From positions 540,501 through 604,500 of the forward strand of contig JADANN010000122.1 of the NCBI GenBank assembly GCA_018806985.1: 64,000 nucleotides of DNA. Direction: 5' to 3'. A program made the position numbers and the translations under genes. This DNA comes from Angiostrongylus vasorum. Its lineage: Eukaryota > Nematoda > Chromadorea > Rhabditida > Metastrongylidae. Shown piece after piece: positions 37,201 to 50,069 of the stretch; positions within the stretch are counted from its first letter, which is position 1; each line of letters opens with the position of its first letter. A model generated the notes under the pieces. That model was given only the letters and a program-made list of their open reading frames with translations, did no database searches and had not been told where the DNA came from.

Positions 37201-38733
37201 AGCAGAGAGAGCAAAAAAGGAACTCAAATAGAAATCCATCGATTCCTGTGGATGACAGGTGCAACGCAACAGAAGTGCTGGAGCCAACATATGTTCAGAA
37301 CAGCTAACTGTCATTATGGTGAATGTTCTATCAATCATCGCAAAAATAAAAATCTGCTGTCTGCAACCTTATGCCACTTCGTTCGATTTCTTAGCCTTTC
37401 AATGTATATTGTAAAACTTTTAGCATTAGCCAAAAGTGAGTTTTTGGACGGGTTAAAACTGATCTAATACTACAGTAACACTTCAAAATATCAATGCTTA
37501 ATTAGGGGCACGTATAGTGCAGTAGTCGGAGGCGCCCTGCAAGAGACATGGGATCGATCCCCGCACCCCAGGCCCACCAAGCACTCCATTCCTCCAGGGG
37601 GCGGCAAATTGGTACCACACTTGTCTGGGAGGATAGCAGCACTGGCTCGACACATCGGTAGGCCATCGCTGAGTCATTGTAAAGGCTAACTTTTCATTCA
37701 ACCACCTCCAACAATACTTAATGAAGTCTAATTGATGGTGCATCCCTCAGGGATTTATCAACCCGAGACCTCTATCCTTTACCCTTTTAATACTTAGTTT
37801 AGGAACAGTTCATCAAATATAGTAAGGGGGGTCGTGTGCGAGGAAAATTTGAACATGGAATGTAAATGGCCAAAAAATTAAGGATATCCGGTGAAAAGAA
37901 CCAAATGTAAATTATTCAACTATCAGGGAAAGAACAAACACAATGATGCTGCAATACGAGCAAAACTTGGAAATTCGTTGGGTGTCTAATACAATTACCG
38001 GGTTCCCACATTCTACACACCACACCAATCGAGGCCCTTGCTTTCCCTTTGTCTTAACCTTGCTCTTTACTCTTGCGGTGCTATCAGTGATCATCTGTCA
38101 ACGGGAATGAACTGGCGAGCACAAATCGACATTGAACTCAGCTAAGCTGAAGCCTTAGCTACATACTGATTGATGACGAAGGCCAGCAAAAATGGATACA
38201 TTTAAAGCTAATGAAAAGACACAGAACATCTAAAAGTGAATAAAACACGTTGAAAAGAAGTCAAAGTTCCAAATTCCAATACCAGACAATTTATACTGAA
38301 GAACCTAACAGAACGAGTATTGCAGTGAAAGTTGCACAAGAAATACAAACAAATAAGTACAGATGTAGTAAAAAATAGGATGGAAAACATACTGTATATG
38401 TATGATAGAACCACAATGATGCTGCGATATTTGCAATACTACGGACCTGAGAGAAAGACAAAACGAAGGACTCGCATGGCGTGGCGATGAACGTGCTAAC
38501 CCGCGGAAAGCGTAATAGCGCCTTCGTTCCCCACCGCAGACACCTACGGTCCGCAGTTTTGCAAATACCTCAGCATCATTGTGGTTATATGCCACATAAC
38601 ACCCCTGCCGAGAAAAACCGTGACTGGTAGTAAATAAAAAAAGTTAACATACTGTATATATTGCAAAGAAGATACAAAACGCGACCGCTATCAGCGCGAT
38701 AAGATAGGCGAACGCGGCAAACGTGAAGGCCAT
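31260..38733 (-). CDS. cni-1: Cornichon homologue (ER cargo receptor / AMPA receptor auxiliary family)
   Basis: Five exons give a protein of about 147 residues, the usual cornichon length: 38653-38733 (ATG at 38733), 36943-37012, 33462-33574, 31506-31649 and 31260-31296 (stop TAA). Exon 1 begins MAFTFAAFAYLIAL and is a membrane segment. Exon 2 carries the family hallmark DELKTDYKNPIEQC. Exon 3 has LILPEY then a second membrane segment. Exon 4 has RRPVMSGPGIYDPTTI and WTKLAFYLLSFFYYLY, and exon 5 ends the third segment (LIYTLV). Cornichons select membrane cargo for COPII vesicles in the ER and, in animals, also modulate glutamate receptor trafficking. Exons 1 and 2 are out of phase by one base; an extra G in the GGG at the exon 2 acceptor (37011-37013) would explain it. 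The introns hold two Penelope-like pieces, an RTE scrap and a strong hairpin. Confidence 0.94.
31840..32175 (+). repeat. family C SINE-like copy
   Basis: GCAGGGTGCTGGTTCGCCCC, CTAGACCTGTCTGAAAAC and CCTCAAGCAGCAGCCGAACC. The 160-codon open frame here is repeat-derived. Confidence 0.65.
33640..33718. other. 79-base imperfect hairpin in cornichon intron
   Basis: The arms ACTAGTTTA..TACTGATAAAATCT and AGATTTTATCAGTA..TAAACTAGT pair over nearly 30 bases with small bulges, around a loop of roughly 20 bases. Size and shape fit a microRNA precursor or a tiny terminal-inverted-repeat element. No second copy was noticed in the window. Confidence 0.5.
34520..34680 (-). mobile_element. Penelope-like/retrozyme-like terminal repeat, 3' piece, copy 2
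   Basis: On the - strand it runs from GTTCGGCTCATTCGAGATG through GAAGACGCCACGTCGAG to a hammerhead-like end (34532-34571) and AATAAATATC. It lacks the promoter half, and is head-to-head with the + strand copy that starts at about 34684. Confidence 0.6.
34532..34571 (-). ncRNA. hammerhead-ribozyme-like motif 2
   Basis: Stem I TCGGCT/AGCCGA (6 bp), core CTAATGA (one change from CTGATGA at G5), stem II GACG-AAGA-CGTC (4 bp), GAAAC intact, then GTT. Stem III is ACGT. Confidence 0.6.
34684..34915 (+). mobile_element. Penelope-like/retrozyme-like terminal repeat, 5' piece, copy 3
   Basis: Shares GTGCTAGCTAAC, the stem TTATCGGTTGA / TCAACTGATAA, CTGCCCTGTATAAAAGAGC and GGCTCATTCGAGATG with copy 1 but ends before the hammerhead. 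The stem has changed sequence relative to copy 1 yet still pairs. It is inverted relative to the adjacent 34520-34680 piece. Confidence 0.6.
36135..36335 (+). mobile_element. RTE-type non-LTR retrotransposon 3' fragment
   Basis: With one in-frame stop the + strand reads CAGHIMRIPD, KWTKRTTKWTP and, after a shift, TRWADLFTTHFKNLHSQMET, matching the C-terminal tail of RTE-like ORFs. It lies in the third intron region of the cornichon gene and is a short dead fragment. Confidence 0.65.
37505..37789 (+). repeat. family A SINE-like copy
   Basis: Complete + copy: head GGGGCACGTATAGTGCAGTA, B-box-like GGGATCGATCCCC and tail. In the first cornichon intron. Confidence 0.8.
38410..38645 (+). repeat. 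family B copy preceded by an inverted fragment
   Basis: 38410-38437 is a reversed tail piece (CACAATGATGCTGCGATATT). From about 38485 a + copy runs from CGCATGGCGTGGCGATGAAC to GTAGTAAATAAA. It abuts cornichon exon 1. Confidence 0.7.
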
Positions 38734-40568
38734 TCCAGAATCTGAAGAAGATATGGATCTGTTCGAAAAGAATCGAGTGAAAGCTGAAAGAACGGAGAAG
38801 GGCTACAGTCTACAGAATGAATGCATGTGTCACCGGCAACAAGTGATTACGTTCATGAATAGTGCTAGCGCTCGCAAAGGACTCGAAAGTTACCAGTTTT
38901 TCGTCAGTGTGGCGGCACGATTCAGGACTTCTGGTGTAAGCATTCGCATTCTAATCGGGGCAGAAGTGAAAATGCAGCGTTGAGAGGGTTAATTTGAGGA
39001 TGTGCGACAAACGCATCAGTGCATGTTCGCTATCGATCAGCTAGCTATTCCCAGTGCCCCAGAGAGGACCCAGGAGGAGTGCAGGACGCAGGAGGCACGA
39101 TGACTACCACAAATGAGACGACGTGACGTCACGGCTGTAGGAAAGCCAACAACAGAGACCTGACCACACTCAGAGAACCAATTATCTTCTTATTGTAGCG
39201 AACTACTTGTTATACACACGATACCACTCAAAAGGTGGATGTGGAAACATAACACAATGATGAGAATAAGCATACTTTACAAATCTACATAAACTCTCAA
39301 TTCGATTTGAGCCAAAAAGAACAGAAATCTCATCCATTAAGAACGACCAGATAGTCACATATTTCATAGACATTCTTGAGACACGGCACCAGGAAATTCT
39401 TCAGCAGATTTGGTCATTATATTTGGATGGATCGTCTTCGCTAGATGTGCAGGTTCTAGCATAATTTCCATTGTTTCGGACTTTTGCTGGTTTAGCCATT
39501 GCGGTTCCCTACAGCCCCGACGTCAGCCTAGCTGAAATCTGCCCCAGGTCGTCACCACCACAGGCAGTTGTCGCCTTTGTGGAACAGAGGGAGATTTCCC
39601 ACCATGCGACTAGTTTGATACCAGGACGGTGGTGGACCTTGATATTAGCTCATTCTTAGCTGAGCTTCCTGAAGGAAACGCCGGATTTCTCAGCCTGGGA
39701 GGTCCTACTAGAGGGGGGAGGAGGAGGAGGAGATGGATCCCCGCGCTCTACATCGTAGCCCGACTGTCAGGCACATCCCAGCCACAATGAGGCAGTAAAT
39801 CGTTGCGAGGAATTTGTTCATTACACATGACGGAATAAATGAGCATAGAAAGTCCGGTAACGGCAGTCTTCACCTCACCTCAAGACGTTCAATGATCAAC
39901 CGATGAACACCCAGGTTGACGGACTAACCCCTATTCCCTATTAAAAAAACCCATACTTCTCGATAGATCTTGATCCTGACATTATCGAGCCGTTCATAAT
40001 ACACAACTTTTGTTAAACCCTTGGAAAGAAAAACACTGCTTCACTCTCTCAACCTCCAATGATTTAAGTAAATTCAAAAAATCCCAGTTTAAACATGCCA
40101 AAAATTGTCAGTATAGAAACATTTTGACATGAGTGTTATCTGTAAGTGCAACGAATAAACCTTAACCACTTAGGCGATGTAATCTTAACGAAGGTCTTCT
40201 GAGATTAATCTTAACAGAGGTAATCTACTCTACTCTACATAAGGACCAATGCCTTTGAAACGGAGTGATAAAAGTGATATACATATATATAAATATATAA
40301 GGACGGGAGAAAAGAATATAGGAACGTCCCGTAAACGTGGAAATCTTTAAAAAGCTTAAAATCATCACATTTATTTTGCCAATGGCTCAATAAATAAATA
40401 TCAAGCAGCAGGAATACAACAATGAAAACTAAAGATGTTGACGAAAACAATGCTCAGCTCGCGAGAAGTCATAAACACTAAACATTTCATTTCACTTTTC
40501 ACGAGCTAAGGGGCAGAAGAAATTAATAGGGAATAACAAAAATGCTTTCAAAAAATGCTGCACAGCAA
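38734..40568. other. intergenic between cornichon and THAP-like locus 2
   Basis: Contains the family D copy. The open frame at 38723-38983 on the + strand overlaps cornichon exon 1 and is its shadow for the first part. The rest shows no recognised feature. Confidence 0.5.
39468..39795 (-). repeat. family D repeat copy
   Basis: Reversed copy: TTTTGCTGGTTTAGCCATTG to AGCCACAATGAGGCAGTAAA, with a GGAGGAGGAGGA expansion at about 39718-39732. Confidence 0.75.
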
Positions 40569-42751
40569 TCACTCCAAATTTTGCGTTACAACAATTTCTT
40601 CTCTAAAAGGAGTAGGGATTCCTTCAACCAGTATTTCGGAGTCACCGTTATGTGTAACGTCAACATCCGCCTCTACTTCACGCTCTACATTCTCTTCTTG
40701 GTAAACATAATCCATTTCATCCACAACGATATTTGTGTTTTCCTCATCATGATCCTGAGTTTCCTGTTCTTCTTCGGCCAAATACAAATCATAACACGCA
40801 TCCGAATGTCCAGTGACTTCATCACCAACTTCATCATCGATGTCTCCTACGATACTTGAGACTTTGTCATAGTTCAAATGCCATTGTACCTTTTCGTTGT
40901 CGAAATCCATCCACAAGAAGGGGAATGTAATCGTCTTCCTAGAATTAAGTAGAAATGTAGAAGAGATGTATAACACAAAAATCATCTAAACCTTGGTCAT
41001 ATTTATAGAGGTCATTCTTCATAATCTAGCTAATATGTCTATCTTCTCACACTACACAAATCCCCCCAATCCCCTGTTGATGCATACTTCCATTTTGTTA
41101 CGATCGCTTCTCGTGTGTTCCACCTAACTACAATTCTTCTAAGCGATGTTTGGAGATCCACCTAAAAATCCAGTTGGACAAATGTGAACTCTTGCATTGT
41201 TGCCTATCGGGCTAGTTGCGGACTGGACGACGCGTAGTTTTCAGCCTTTATGTACCTGATGGTTTTTTGAACATGAAAAATAATTTTCCTACAACTTGAG
41301 GACTTCGTGGGCTGCGAACATGAATGGATTATATATAAGGTTTCGCTCTATCGCTCTACAAGTATTAACGATATTTTTTGGTGTTACTAATTAAATGTTA
41401 CTATGGTCCATCATACATGTACCTTACTGCCAGCATTTCTAAGTGGTCTGCAACTCATGGGCCTTCACTTCAGTGTTCTTTATAACCGCACACTTGACAG
41501 GATAACTATCATTCATTTTAGCAATTAGAATTGGAAGTTTTGCACATGTATAGCACAAATATATGTATAATACTGAAATGCATCAATCTTTTGTACATTT
41601 CTATAATTGAGCTTTCCCGAAAAACGCCCAACACAAGATCTTTGTTCAACAAGCTATCAAAGTAGATAACAAAAAGTGTAGGAAATAGATATGTGAAATT
41701 ATGTGTACAACTACGTGTGAAATTAAACCACCGGAAATGAGACCTATAGGTCTCACCCGGCCACTTTCGTAAAACCATTACTTATAGGTGTAATTCATCA
41801 CAAGAGTGTTAATCACACTCAGGTTATGTCTAACACGAACTAATCTAGTCTTTAATAAGGCAAAGAAAAAAGGAAGACACCTTCCGTAAACACATTAAAA
41901 GAAGAAGAGTTATAAACGAGTACGAAGGCAAAATCGACCAAACCTGTGGCTCTGGTACATGAGTAATAGGTTGCTCGTTAGGGTCAGGGATAGGGAGGAA
42001 ATATAGTTTCTTGAAAATACCGAGCCCAGGAATATATCTAAAAATTAAAATATTTCAAAAAGAAATGCCGATATGACATCACATTGAAAGGAATCAACTA
42101 TTCACTGGTGGTATATGGTAAAACCAACAAACATATTCCATACCGAAGTGAATTAGGATGGAAATGACAGGGACAAATGTAATGCCGTCCTTCCAGTGAC
42201 AACCGATTTAGCAGGCGCATTCGGTTCTGGAAAAACAAATTAACTTTTTCCTTAGGGAAAGCTAACATTCTTAGTGATGTTCAAAATAAAATAAACGAAC
42301 CCCTCTTCTACGAGACATAGAATCCACCCACATAGTCCGTTTCGCAGCGTCATATGGAAAAGGAGTCATATTCTGCGCAAGATCAAACCTCGAACATACT
42401 ACACATTGAACTGTCACGGATGCGACCAGTTTTCGCTCTGCTATCAGTTCAAAGGGATCCTTAAAATTGCAACGAGCAGTAATGAAAAGGAATTTCACTT
42501 TGAAATACTTCCACAGGTATACTCCAACATTTTGACAGCTCTAAAGATAACAAACCATACTGAATGAAATACAGTTATGGAACAGAAAAATGGGACAATT
42601 CATGAATGAAAAAGAAATAAACTATACGAACAATTCTGGCCACCTACCAAATCAGGTAAGTGTGCCTTACAAATGGTTGACGCTTCCGCAGACAACTTTG
42701 CCACGCCCTTTCTGAGTGTCTGAAAACTAATAAATTATTTGATGCCATTTC

Positions 42752-42794
<43 letters not shown>

Positions 42795-43291
42795 TATAAA
42801 TATGTATATATACATGCATATATAGATTTATACATACATGTGCACATATATACATATCCATATATATATATATATGTATATACATATATATAAATACATA
42901 TATGCAAATGTTTATATATGCAACATGTTTCCTTTCAGCAAAAAGCTTTTAAAAAATTAACTTTTGTATATGTACATAAGAAGGATAAAGCTCTCGGCGT
43001 TGATCAATCCCTGTGGGATGCGCCATGCATTCGACTTCACTAAGAATCGTTTGGAAATGATTGAATGCATATCTGGCATTCACAATAACTCGCAGTGGCC
43101 TGCCGATGTACCGAGACAGTGCTGCTATCCTCCCAAACAAGTCTGGTACCAATTTTCTGACCCCGGACGGATGGAAGGCTTGGTTGGCCATGGGCGTTGG
43201 GATCGATTCCACGTGTCTGTCGCAGTGGCGCCTTCAACCACTGCGTCACACGCGCCCCTATATATGTACATACATTTACATATACATATGC

Positions 43292-43346
<55 letters not shown>

Positions 43347-46300
43347 ATCAATCAGTATAACACTGGTTTCAAAAAGTCTCGTGGTAAAATGGACACCCTC
43401 AAAAAAGTGAAAGTTCGAGGATCAGTGGCTGCTATCGATGATGAACACCCAAAGATATTAAATGACGTAATTCCCATGATCGACTTTATTAACCAAAGCA
43501 TCGCTAAATAATTCGCCATTTCTATTATAAGCACCAACGAGGTTATTATACACTAGTTATATAAACATTTACACTGTAGATATACATATACATGTACATA
43601 TATATGTTCTTATAAAAATAACGCATATAATGTAATACGACGCATTTATGTTCATACTGCATAAACACAAGGGCGCGTGTGGCCTAGTGGTCGGAGGCGT
43701 CCTGCAATACAAGTGGAATCGGTCCCCACGCCCATGGCCCACCAAGCTTTCCATCTCTCCGCGGTCGACAAATTGGTGTCAGATTTGTCTGGAGGATAAC
43801 AGCACTGGTTCGATACATCGGTAGGCCACCGCGAGTCATTGTAAAGGCCAGATATGCATTTCGTCACCTCTAACGATAGTTAATTAAGTCGAATGCATGG
43901 CGCATCCCTAAGGGATTGATCAACGCCGAGAGCTTTATCCTTTTCTCCTTTTATTGCATAAATACATACAGCAAATAATAAATACCTCTGCAGGTCCAAC
44001 ATACGCCTATAAAAATACTATACAATAAGCTCTTGTTTGCGTACCAAGAAAATAGCGACTTAACTTACATATTTTCGAACCAACAACGCTGATGTATCCT
44101 AGAAGAACTAAATGAAGTTTAGGAAAGAAAGTGAAACTAGATAATACAACCACTAGGACGTAATATGGAATATATGTGTATATGTAAAGCATAAAATGAT
44201 AAAGCTCTCGGCGTTGATGAATCTCTGAGGGATGCGTCAAACACTCGACTACATTAAGCATCGGTTGGAGGTGATTTAAAGCATATCTGGTCTTTACAAT
44301 GATCGCGGTGGCTTACCGATGTATCGAGCCAGTGCTGTTACCCTCCTAGACAATTCTGGTACCAATTTGCCGACGCTGGAGGAATGCAGGGCTTGGTGAG
44401 GCTGTGGCACGGGGATCGATCCATGTGCACTGCAGGGCGCCTCAGACCACTGCGCATTTAAGAACTTGTTGCTGTTCTCCACAAACTGTAGTATCACTCG
44501 ATAAATTGAAGCACAGCCTAGGGAGAGCTTACAGTAAAGATCTAAATTTCCGTTTGAAGTCTTCCTTGAAAATTCAGAGACTCCAGAGGCACAAAAATTT
44601 GCTGATGATGGATATAAGATGTTCCTTTGTACATCATGAAACGTGTTAGTAAAGCCGATACCGCAAACACTACTAAGCAGAACCAGTGCTGACCAACATC
44701 GCAACCACTGCATCGAAACAGGGTCACATTGTCTTCAGATAATAAGCCCGAATTAGGTAACATATTCCCAGAGGCAGTAAAAATTCGCATGCGAAAAGGC
44801 ACCGCAAAGTGGCAGAAGTCATCCAGCATTAAGACAATCTGGTCACTCTAAAACCAAAAAATGGAAAGTAATCAACGCCTTCTAGCATGATGTTTCTAAT
44901 TGCTAAATAATCTACTTAGCTAATTGTCAATTTAGGGTAGGATGGAAAAGTTATATATCAGGTTTTCCATGCAAAATTCAGGTCTTTGACCTCGTCAGTT
45001 CTCAGACGCCATCTTCATGCTGTATTGACATATGATGTGTACACCGAAGAACTATTAACAGGATGATTCTTCCTAGTATGAAAGTAGCTCCCGCGCATGT
45101 AGTGCGGTGGTTAGCGGCACCCTGAAACACACATGGGATCAATCCGATGCTCCCGGCTCACTAAGCCTTCCATCCCTCCGTGGTCGAAAAATTGGTACCA
45201 GACTCAACTGGGAGGATAGTAGCATTGACTCGATAGATCAGTAGACCACTGTGAGACCATTGCATAGACCAGATATGCATTCAGTCACCTTAACGATGCT
45301 TAATGAAGTCGAATGCAGGGCGCGTTCCTCCGGGATTGATCAATGCCGACAGCTTTATCTTCTGACTTTTCAAGAAAGTAGATCTGAAGAGTCAGCAGTT
45401 AATCACTTCGAGTATGAAATAGAGGTTCGAACTAAAAAACAAGATATGTGATTGAATTTCAACGGAACCGTTGCAGATATATAACCGGCATTTATCCGAA
45501 CCACTGCAACCAAATATTAAGAAGATAAAACAACACGTTGGCTGATGTGATTCAAAAACAACCGTTGGATTAGAGCTGAAGTATACTTGACTTCTTACTT
45601 TACTTTACGTGGCTCATCTTCACATCTACTGTGCGAATCCCAGCACTTCTTGCATTCGAGTCATTTAACTCGCATTCATCATTCAAAAAGGTCTTCGAAC
45701 GTTTCGCGTGTTGTTTCAGCTGCCGCTTGAGGATTTCCTCTTCTTTATGAATGTTGGAGTCGATTCTTCTTGAAACCAGCCGAGCAAAGGCGTTCCTAGG
45801 TGGATCGAGCACAACGTTGGGTAGGGGGCAAAGCAGCTTCTTGCTTCCTGATGGATTGAAACACTAACCATTGCGCTAATCACTTCCTCATACTAGATTT
45901 CATGGGATAGAAAAGGATCAATGCAATGCCTATCAACACTTCAAATTTGCATCGTGAAAACTCGCGACAGCGAAACTTAATAGTCATCGTCCCAACACAA
46001 AAATTTAAACACCGCTGATATTCACTCAGTTCACCAAATATTTTCATCGTGAAACTATAATACCATTTATATGCGGTTACAAACTACATAGCGACTACAC
46101 TGTACCGGTTTATCTCCGCTGATAAGGACTTCAACAAGAAAATTTCGCTCGGCTGCACCTCTGGGTGTGCGGATCTGTGTAGTTTCCGACTCAATATTCC
46201 ATGTGTCGCAAAGGGGGCATTTTACTACTCCATGAGGACCACGAGGGATTCTCGCATATTGGCATATATTCTAAAGTAAAACTATAAGAATAGTGTTAGC

Positions 46301-47323
46301 AGTTAACCTTAGCTAAAAATCCCAGTAGTTACTAAAATCAAACGAACTAGGCTGAGCGGCTGAGATGATTGCTCGAAATAAAAACAGTCATGTGATTCGA
46401 TGAAACTTGTTTTAGGGAAGTGGAACAGACATAGACGGTAGTGAGTAGCTACACCACGTGTTAGTCGTTCACGAAGCTGGAAATGACAGATAACAAACAA
46501 TTGTATTCATAACCAGATATCCACAAATCTAATTAGGAACAAAAATTTACCCATTGTTGTTGTTTCTGTAGAAGAGTATTGCATGGTTTCTTCGAGAAAA
46601 GGCTTCTCGCCCATGAAATTCTAAAACGTGGTGATACAATGTAGGAATATGTTGCTCTGATAAACATGAACTTGAAACACGGAAAGAGGTAATGGATTAC
46701 CTGCTACTTTGTTCCACAGGAAAAGGTAGTAGAAGGTTCTTATCGCCGAGTTCTTCATCACATAGTACACAGTACTTGGACAACCATGACTCAATTTCTT
46801 CAGGGATACCCTAAATCACATCCAAGAACACCCTAACAGATACATCACGCTTTCAAAAACTTGCTAATAAAAATGTAGTTACCGCATCTTCTAGATGTGA
46901 GTGACAGATAGTCAATGTTGGATACTTATAAACAGTTCCAGGTGAAACACCGAGCGGCTCTATACGTCGTCTTACCCAAAGGCGACGAATTTCTTCTTCG
47001 AATTGCTTAGGCCATCCCATTATGGATAAATACTTTTCGTGTTTCACATCATCGTATGGCCATGTTCGCGGTCGATGCTGCGTCTTTGATTTGTTTGATG
47101 ATACAACGACATGACAGAACTCGCAATGACGTGCTTTGGACACAACAACGTTGACATTGCTTTGCATCCTCCTAATGATTTCCAGCTCAAAATCGCTATC
47201 ATCTGAATACTCAACATCTGTTTCTACATAATCTTCGAAATAATCCACATCAAGAGCACTAGTAGATGTTGTAGGTTCCTGATTGTAGTTCTCCTGTAGG
47301 CCATCTATAAAGCAAACCATCAC
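40569..47323 (-). CDS. multi-module THAP-like (C2CH) zinc-finger protein, locus 2
   Basis: Exons with splice support: 46883-47304 (or from ATG 47323), 46701-46810, about 46556-46622, about 46414-46476, about 46103-46276, 42301-42459, 42144-42226, 41944-42037 and a final acidic exon 40569-40938 (stop at 40569). Repeated C-x2-C ... W ... C-x2-H-F modules are visible: CEFC ... CHSH; CVLC ... ISWARSLF ... CLFHF; CPLC in 46.2 kb; CVVC ... TMWVDSM ... CPCHF. THAP-type C2CH fingers bind DNA, and nematodes use them in chromatin and cell-fate regulators. The last exon ([12 protein letters not shown] onward) is rich in Asp/Glu, suggesting a regulatory tail. Phase does not match at 46414 to 46276 or 41944 to 40938, so either a small exon is missing or single-base indels exist. 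A further exon may start near 44838. The true start is unresolved. Confidence 0.7.
42754..42785. repeat. (TA)n microsatellite
   Basis: A pure TA tract followed by 150 bases of broken TATA/CATA repeats. Confidence 0.95.
42981..43257 (-). repeat. family A SINE-like copy
   Basis: Well kept reversed copy between two (TA)n tracts, in THAP-like locus 2. Confidence 0.85.
43291..43344. repeat. (TA)n microsatellite
   Basis: A TA tract of about 54 bases directly before the orphan exon candidate. Confidence 0.95.
43345..43511 (+). CDS. possible orphan C-terminal exon, about 50 codons
   Basis: Just after a long (TA)n tract, a frame reads through [20 protein letters not shown] and then [18 protein letters not shown] to a TAA at 43509-43511. 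The composition is protein-like, with regular hydrophobic/charged spacing, and an AG acceptor lies shortly upstream. I do not recognise the family. It sits on the opposite strand to the THAP-like locus 2, between family A copies, so it may be a retroposed or displaced gene fragment. Confidence 0.3.
43671..43952 (+). repeat. family A SINE-like copy
   Basis: Well kept + copy starting GGGCGCGTGTGGCCTAGTGG. Confidence 0.85.
44196..44456 (-). repeat. family A SINE-like copy
   Basis: Reversed copy with AAAGCTCTCGGCGTTGATGA at left. Confidence 0.8.
45091..45361 (+). repeat. family A SINE-like copy
   Basis: Plus copy with a diverged head (CCGCGCATGTAGTGCGGTGG) and standard tail. Fourth copy in 2.4 kb. 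Confidence 0.8.
45596..45870 (-). repeat. family C SINE-like copy, truncated
   Basis: Reversed 3' part: TCTACTGTGCGAATCCCAGC, CAGCTGCCGCTTGAGGATTT; the middle is replaced. Confidence 0.65.
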
Positions 47324-48204
47324 AATGATTCAGTTCAGAGTTACTTCATAAATAGGCTGATGTATCATAAATATCGTAGAGAAGATTTATTAATTCTAAA
47401 TTATACACATACTAGTCTAGTTATTAAGCACAGCTGAACTTTTGAACATCAATTTCCACTATCAGATGGGTAATTAACAATAATGAACAATGCAACAGTC
47501 GTTAGAAAAAAAGTGATACGTATAGTTGTATCTTCCCTATTTCCATTGTGCCATGCCAATTATTTTTTGAAATGATGGAAGATCTACTACAGCATGACTT
47601 AATGTTTCCAATAATTCACAAATTTTATACTTCTTCGTTAAATGTCGTAGATAAGTACTGTGATCCATGAAAAAAACCCACCACCACCAAAATATACAAC
47701 ACCAATACATAGAAAGAGAAAGCTAAAGTATGTTAAAAAAAAAGCAATACGATACATTCTATACGACCGCTGTTTAAATGCCGCACAAGCGAATGGTCGT
47801 TATTCAGGAGACCGTATAAACTAATGGCTTCTAACACGCCTGCCAAGTGGCCGGTATGAGCTATAAGGGAGTCATTTTGCTAATATGCGAAAAAAGTCAG
47901 GAAAGAATTTCTATGTGACAAAAGAAGCCACCGAAAGCAAATCGATCTCTATAGAAGTCATACTGATCACTGTTCCTCAACAAATGATTCCTATAGAGGT
48001 CACGTGATCACGTAAAAGTTAAGGAATGCACGTGCGAAGAATGCCAATCCTACCATTTTTTTTATGGCATTAACGACAGGTAGCCATCTGCACTACTGCT
48101 ACTTTTTATTCGGAATCTTATTCCTTGTTATTTCACCTGAGTTCCCTTGCAGAGACCATACATCCTTTAGAACTTTTGCATAAGGTTGGTGAAAAAATAA
48201 CTTT

Positions 48205-48470
48205 TTTTTCCAGTTTGCATGAGTAGCCTCCACATATTGTCCGATTCCCAACACTTCTTTCATTCCGTTCTTCATCCATCGTCCATAAATTTTGGAATTT
48301 GGGTGTGGATGTTGCTATGCTACCCTGAGTACTTAATCTCACTCATGAATGCCGTTGAATGGTGCTGGAACTGATTCTCTGGAATGTTACGGCAGCTCAC
48401 TGCAATACTCACTAATCTTCACCAAGTAGTCGTCTACTGGATTGCAGGGAGTTTTCTCTAGACAATTCTG
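48205..48470 (-). repeat. family C SINE-like copy, diverged
   Basis: CAGTTTGCATGAGTAGCC, GATTCCCAACACTTCTTTCA and TGGATTGCAGGGAGTTTTCT. Confidence 0.55.
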
Positions 48471-50069
48471 GCATATTCTATAGACTCTAGAAAGAGGACA
48501 GGCTTTCTTGGCACATTTCGCGGTCGAACGATCGACCATGTGTGTACAGCACCACATTTCTCAATACTACACTTCCCAAGGAGGGTTTCTTCAGTGTGTA
48601 TCAAATTTACGGAGAAATCTGCTAATGAATATCCACTCCTTGGCTGTTTGCTGGGTAATTATTTTCCAAAAACTAATTTGCGATGACTATAGCCTTTGTG
48701 TGATGATCCCAAAGCATGAAGATCATACCATATTGCCTCACGAAATCCAGTTTGAGTATACCGTCGCAGAGGCAACTCAGAATTTCATTAAAGCATGGAC
48801 AAAAGAGCGCTTCCGAACGCACAGTAAGCAGCGCTTTGGAGTTTTCGTAGCGGGGGGATAAGGTCGAAAAAAGAGGAAGGTTGAGAGTGACTGTTAGCAA
48901 TCATCATGATCCACCCTACACTTCTTTAACAACACAGAACAAACGTATTTCTCTATTGTGTTGTGAGCCACTTTTCTAATTTCCTACTTCCGAGCTATGA
49001 GAACTCGACTTTGTACGAGCAGGGCTCTTTAAGACAAATCAAAGCCGACTTTCACTAAATAACGGTTGTGGTGACAAATTGACAGTATGAAGCTGATGAA
49101 TTCTTCACGACTTAGTTAAATGCTGCAAAACGACCGTAGAAAAGAAGTACTCCAACGGAACTGACGGAATGAGTTAAAACTGTGGCGCAAATAACTAAAA
49201 TTTGTCGACAGAAAATGTCCAGCTCTGCTACACTATGAATCTGCGCCTTTCCCAGTATATGCAAATATTTTACGCATACATATATACCACATTCAAATTC
49301 GAAAACAACCACTTTTCCAAAAGGCAATTTCTCATCGAAAATTCTAAGTAGAAAGCTCGCTGCTGAAAACGCTTTTAAGAACCGTCGTTTCTAGAACTCT
49401 AGAACTTTATGCTATGGGAATAAACAACTTTTCTCTTCTCAGAAAAAGTGTATATTCCGGTTTTGACCTAACAACAAGGCTGTGTCTTTGCCGAGGTACA
49501 GCGTTCAGCGTTTGCGTATAAAACCTTGCTTTATTTTTTGCACTAGTTATTAGCTTAGTTCTTCAATTAGCCAAAAAATGAGCCTTAACGCAACTCTCTA
49601 CTTCACAGATATCAAACACCTCACTGTCACATCATGTTAATGAACATTTGCATCACTCACTCAACATTTTAGAGCTTGCTATGAACTATGAACATCGTCA
49701 TATTTGAGTAGGCAAGAAAAACATGACATGAACTAAGAAGCTAGCGAAGATGATGTTAGACTTAGCCATGCCTATTATCGAAAACAGACGGATTCATTAA
49801 AAACACAAACAAAGTTGTAGCGAGCAACAAAAGAAGCATTTTTTCCTATTTATGGAAAAAGAAACCCTGCTTATGAACTCTCCAAAGCCATTCTACAGCT
49901 CCAATATAAACTTATGACTAGGTGAAAGAGAAGACTGCCCGTTACAGATGATAAATTTCTACCGCCCGTGCCAAACAGTGAACGACAAAGTTATGTTTAT
50001 GAAGAAGACGGGTGATTGTTGAAGGGAACTATAGGTTAAAACACGAGCGAGAGAAAGGCGGAACGAGAC

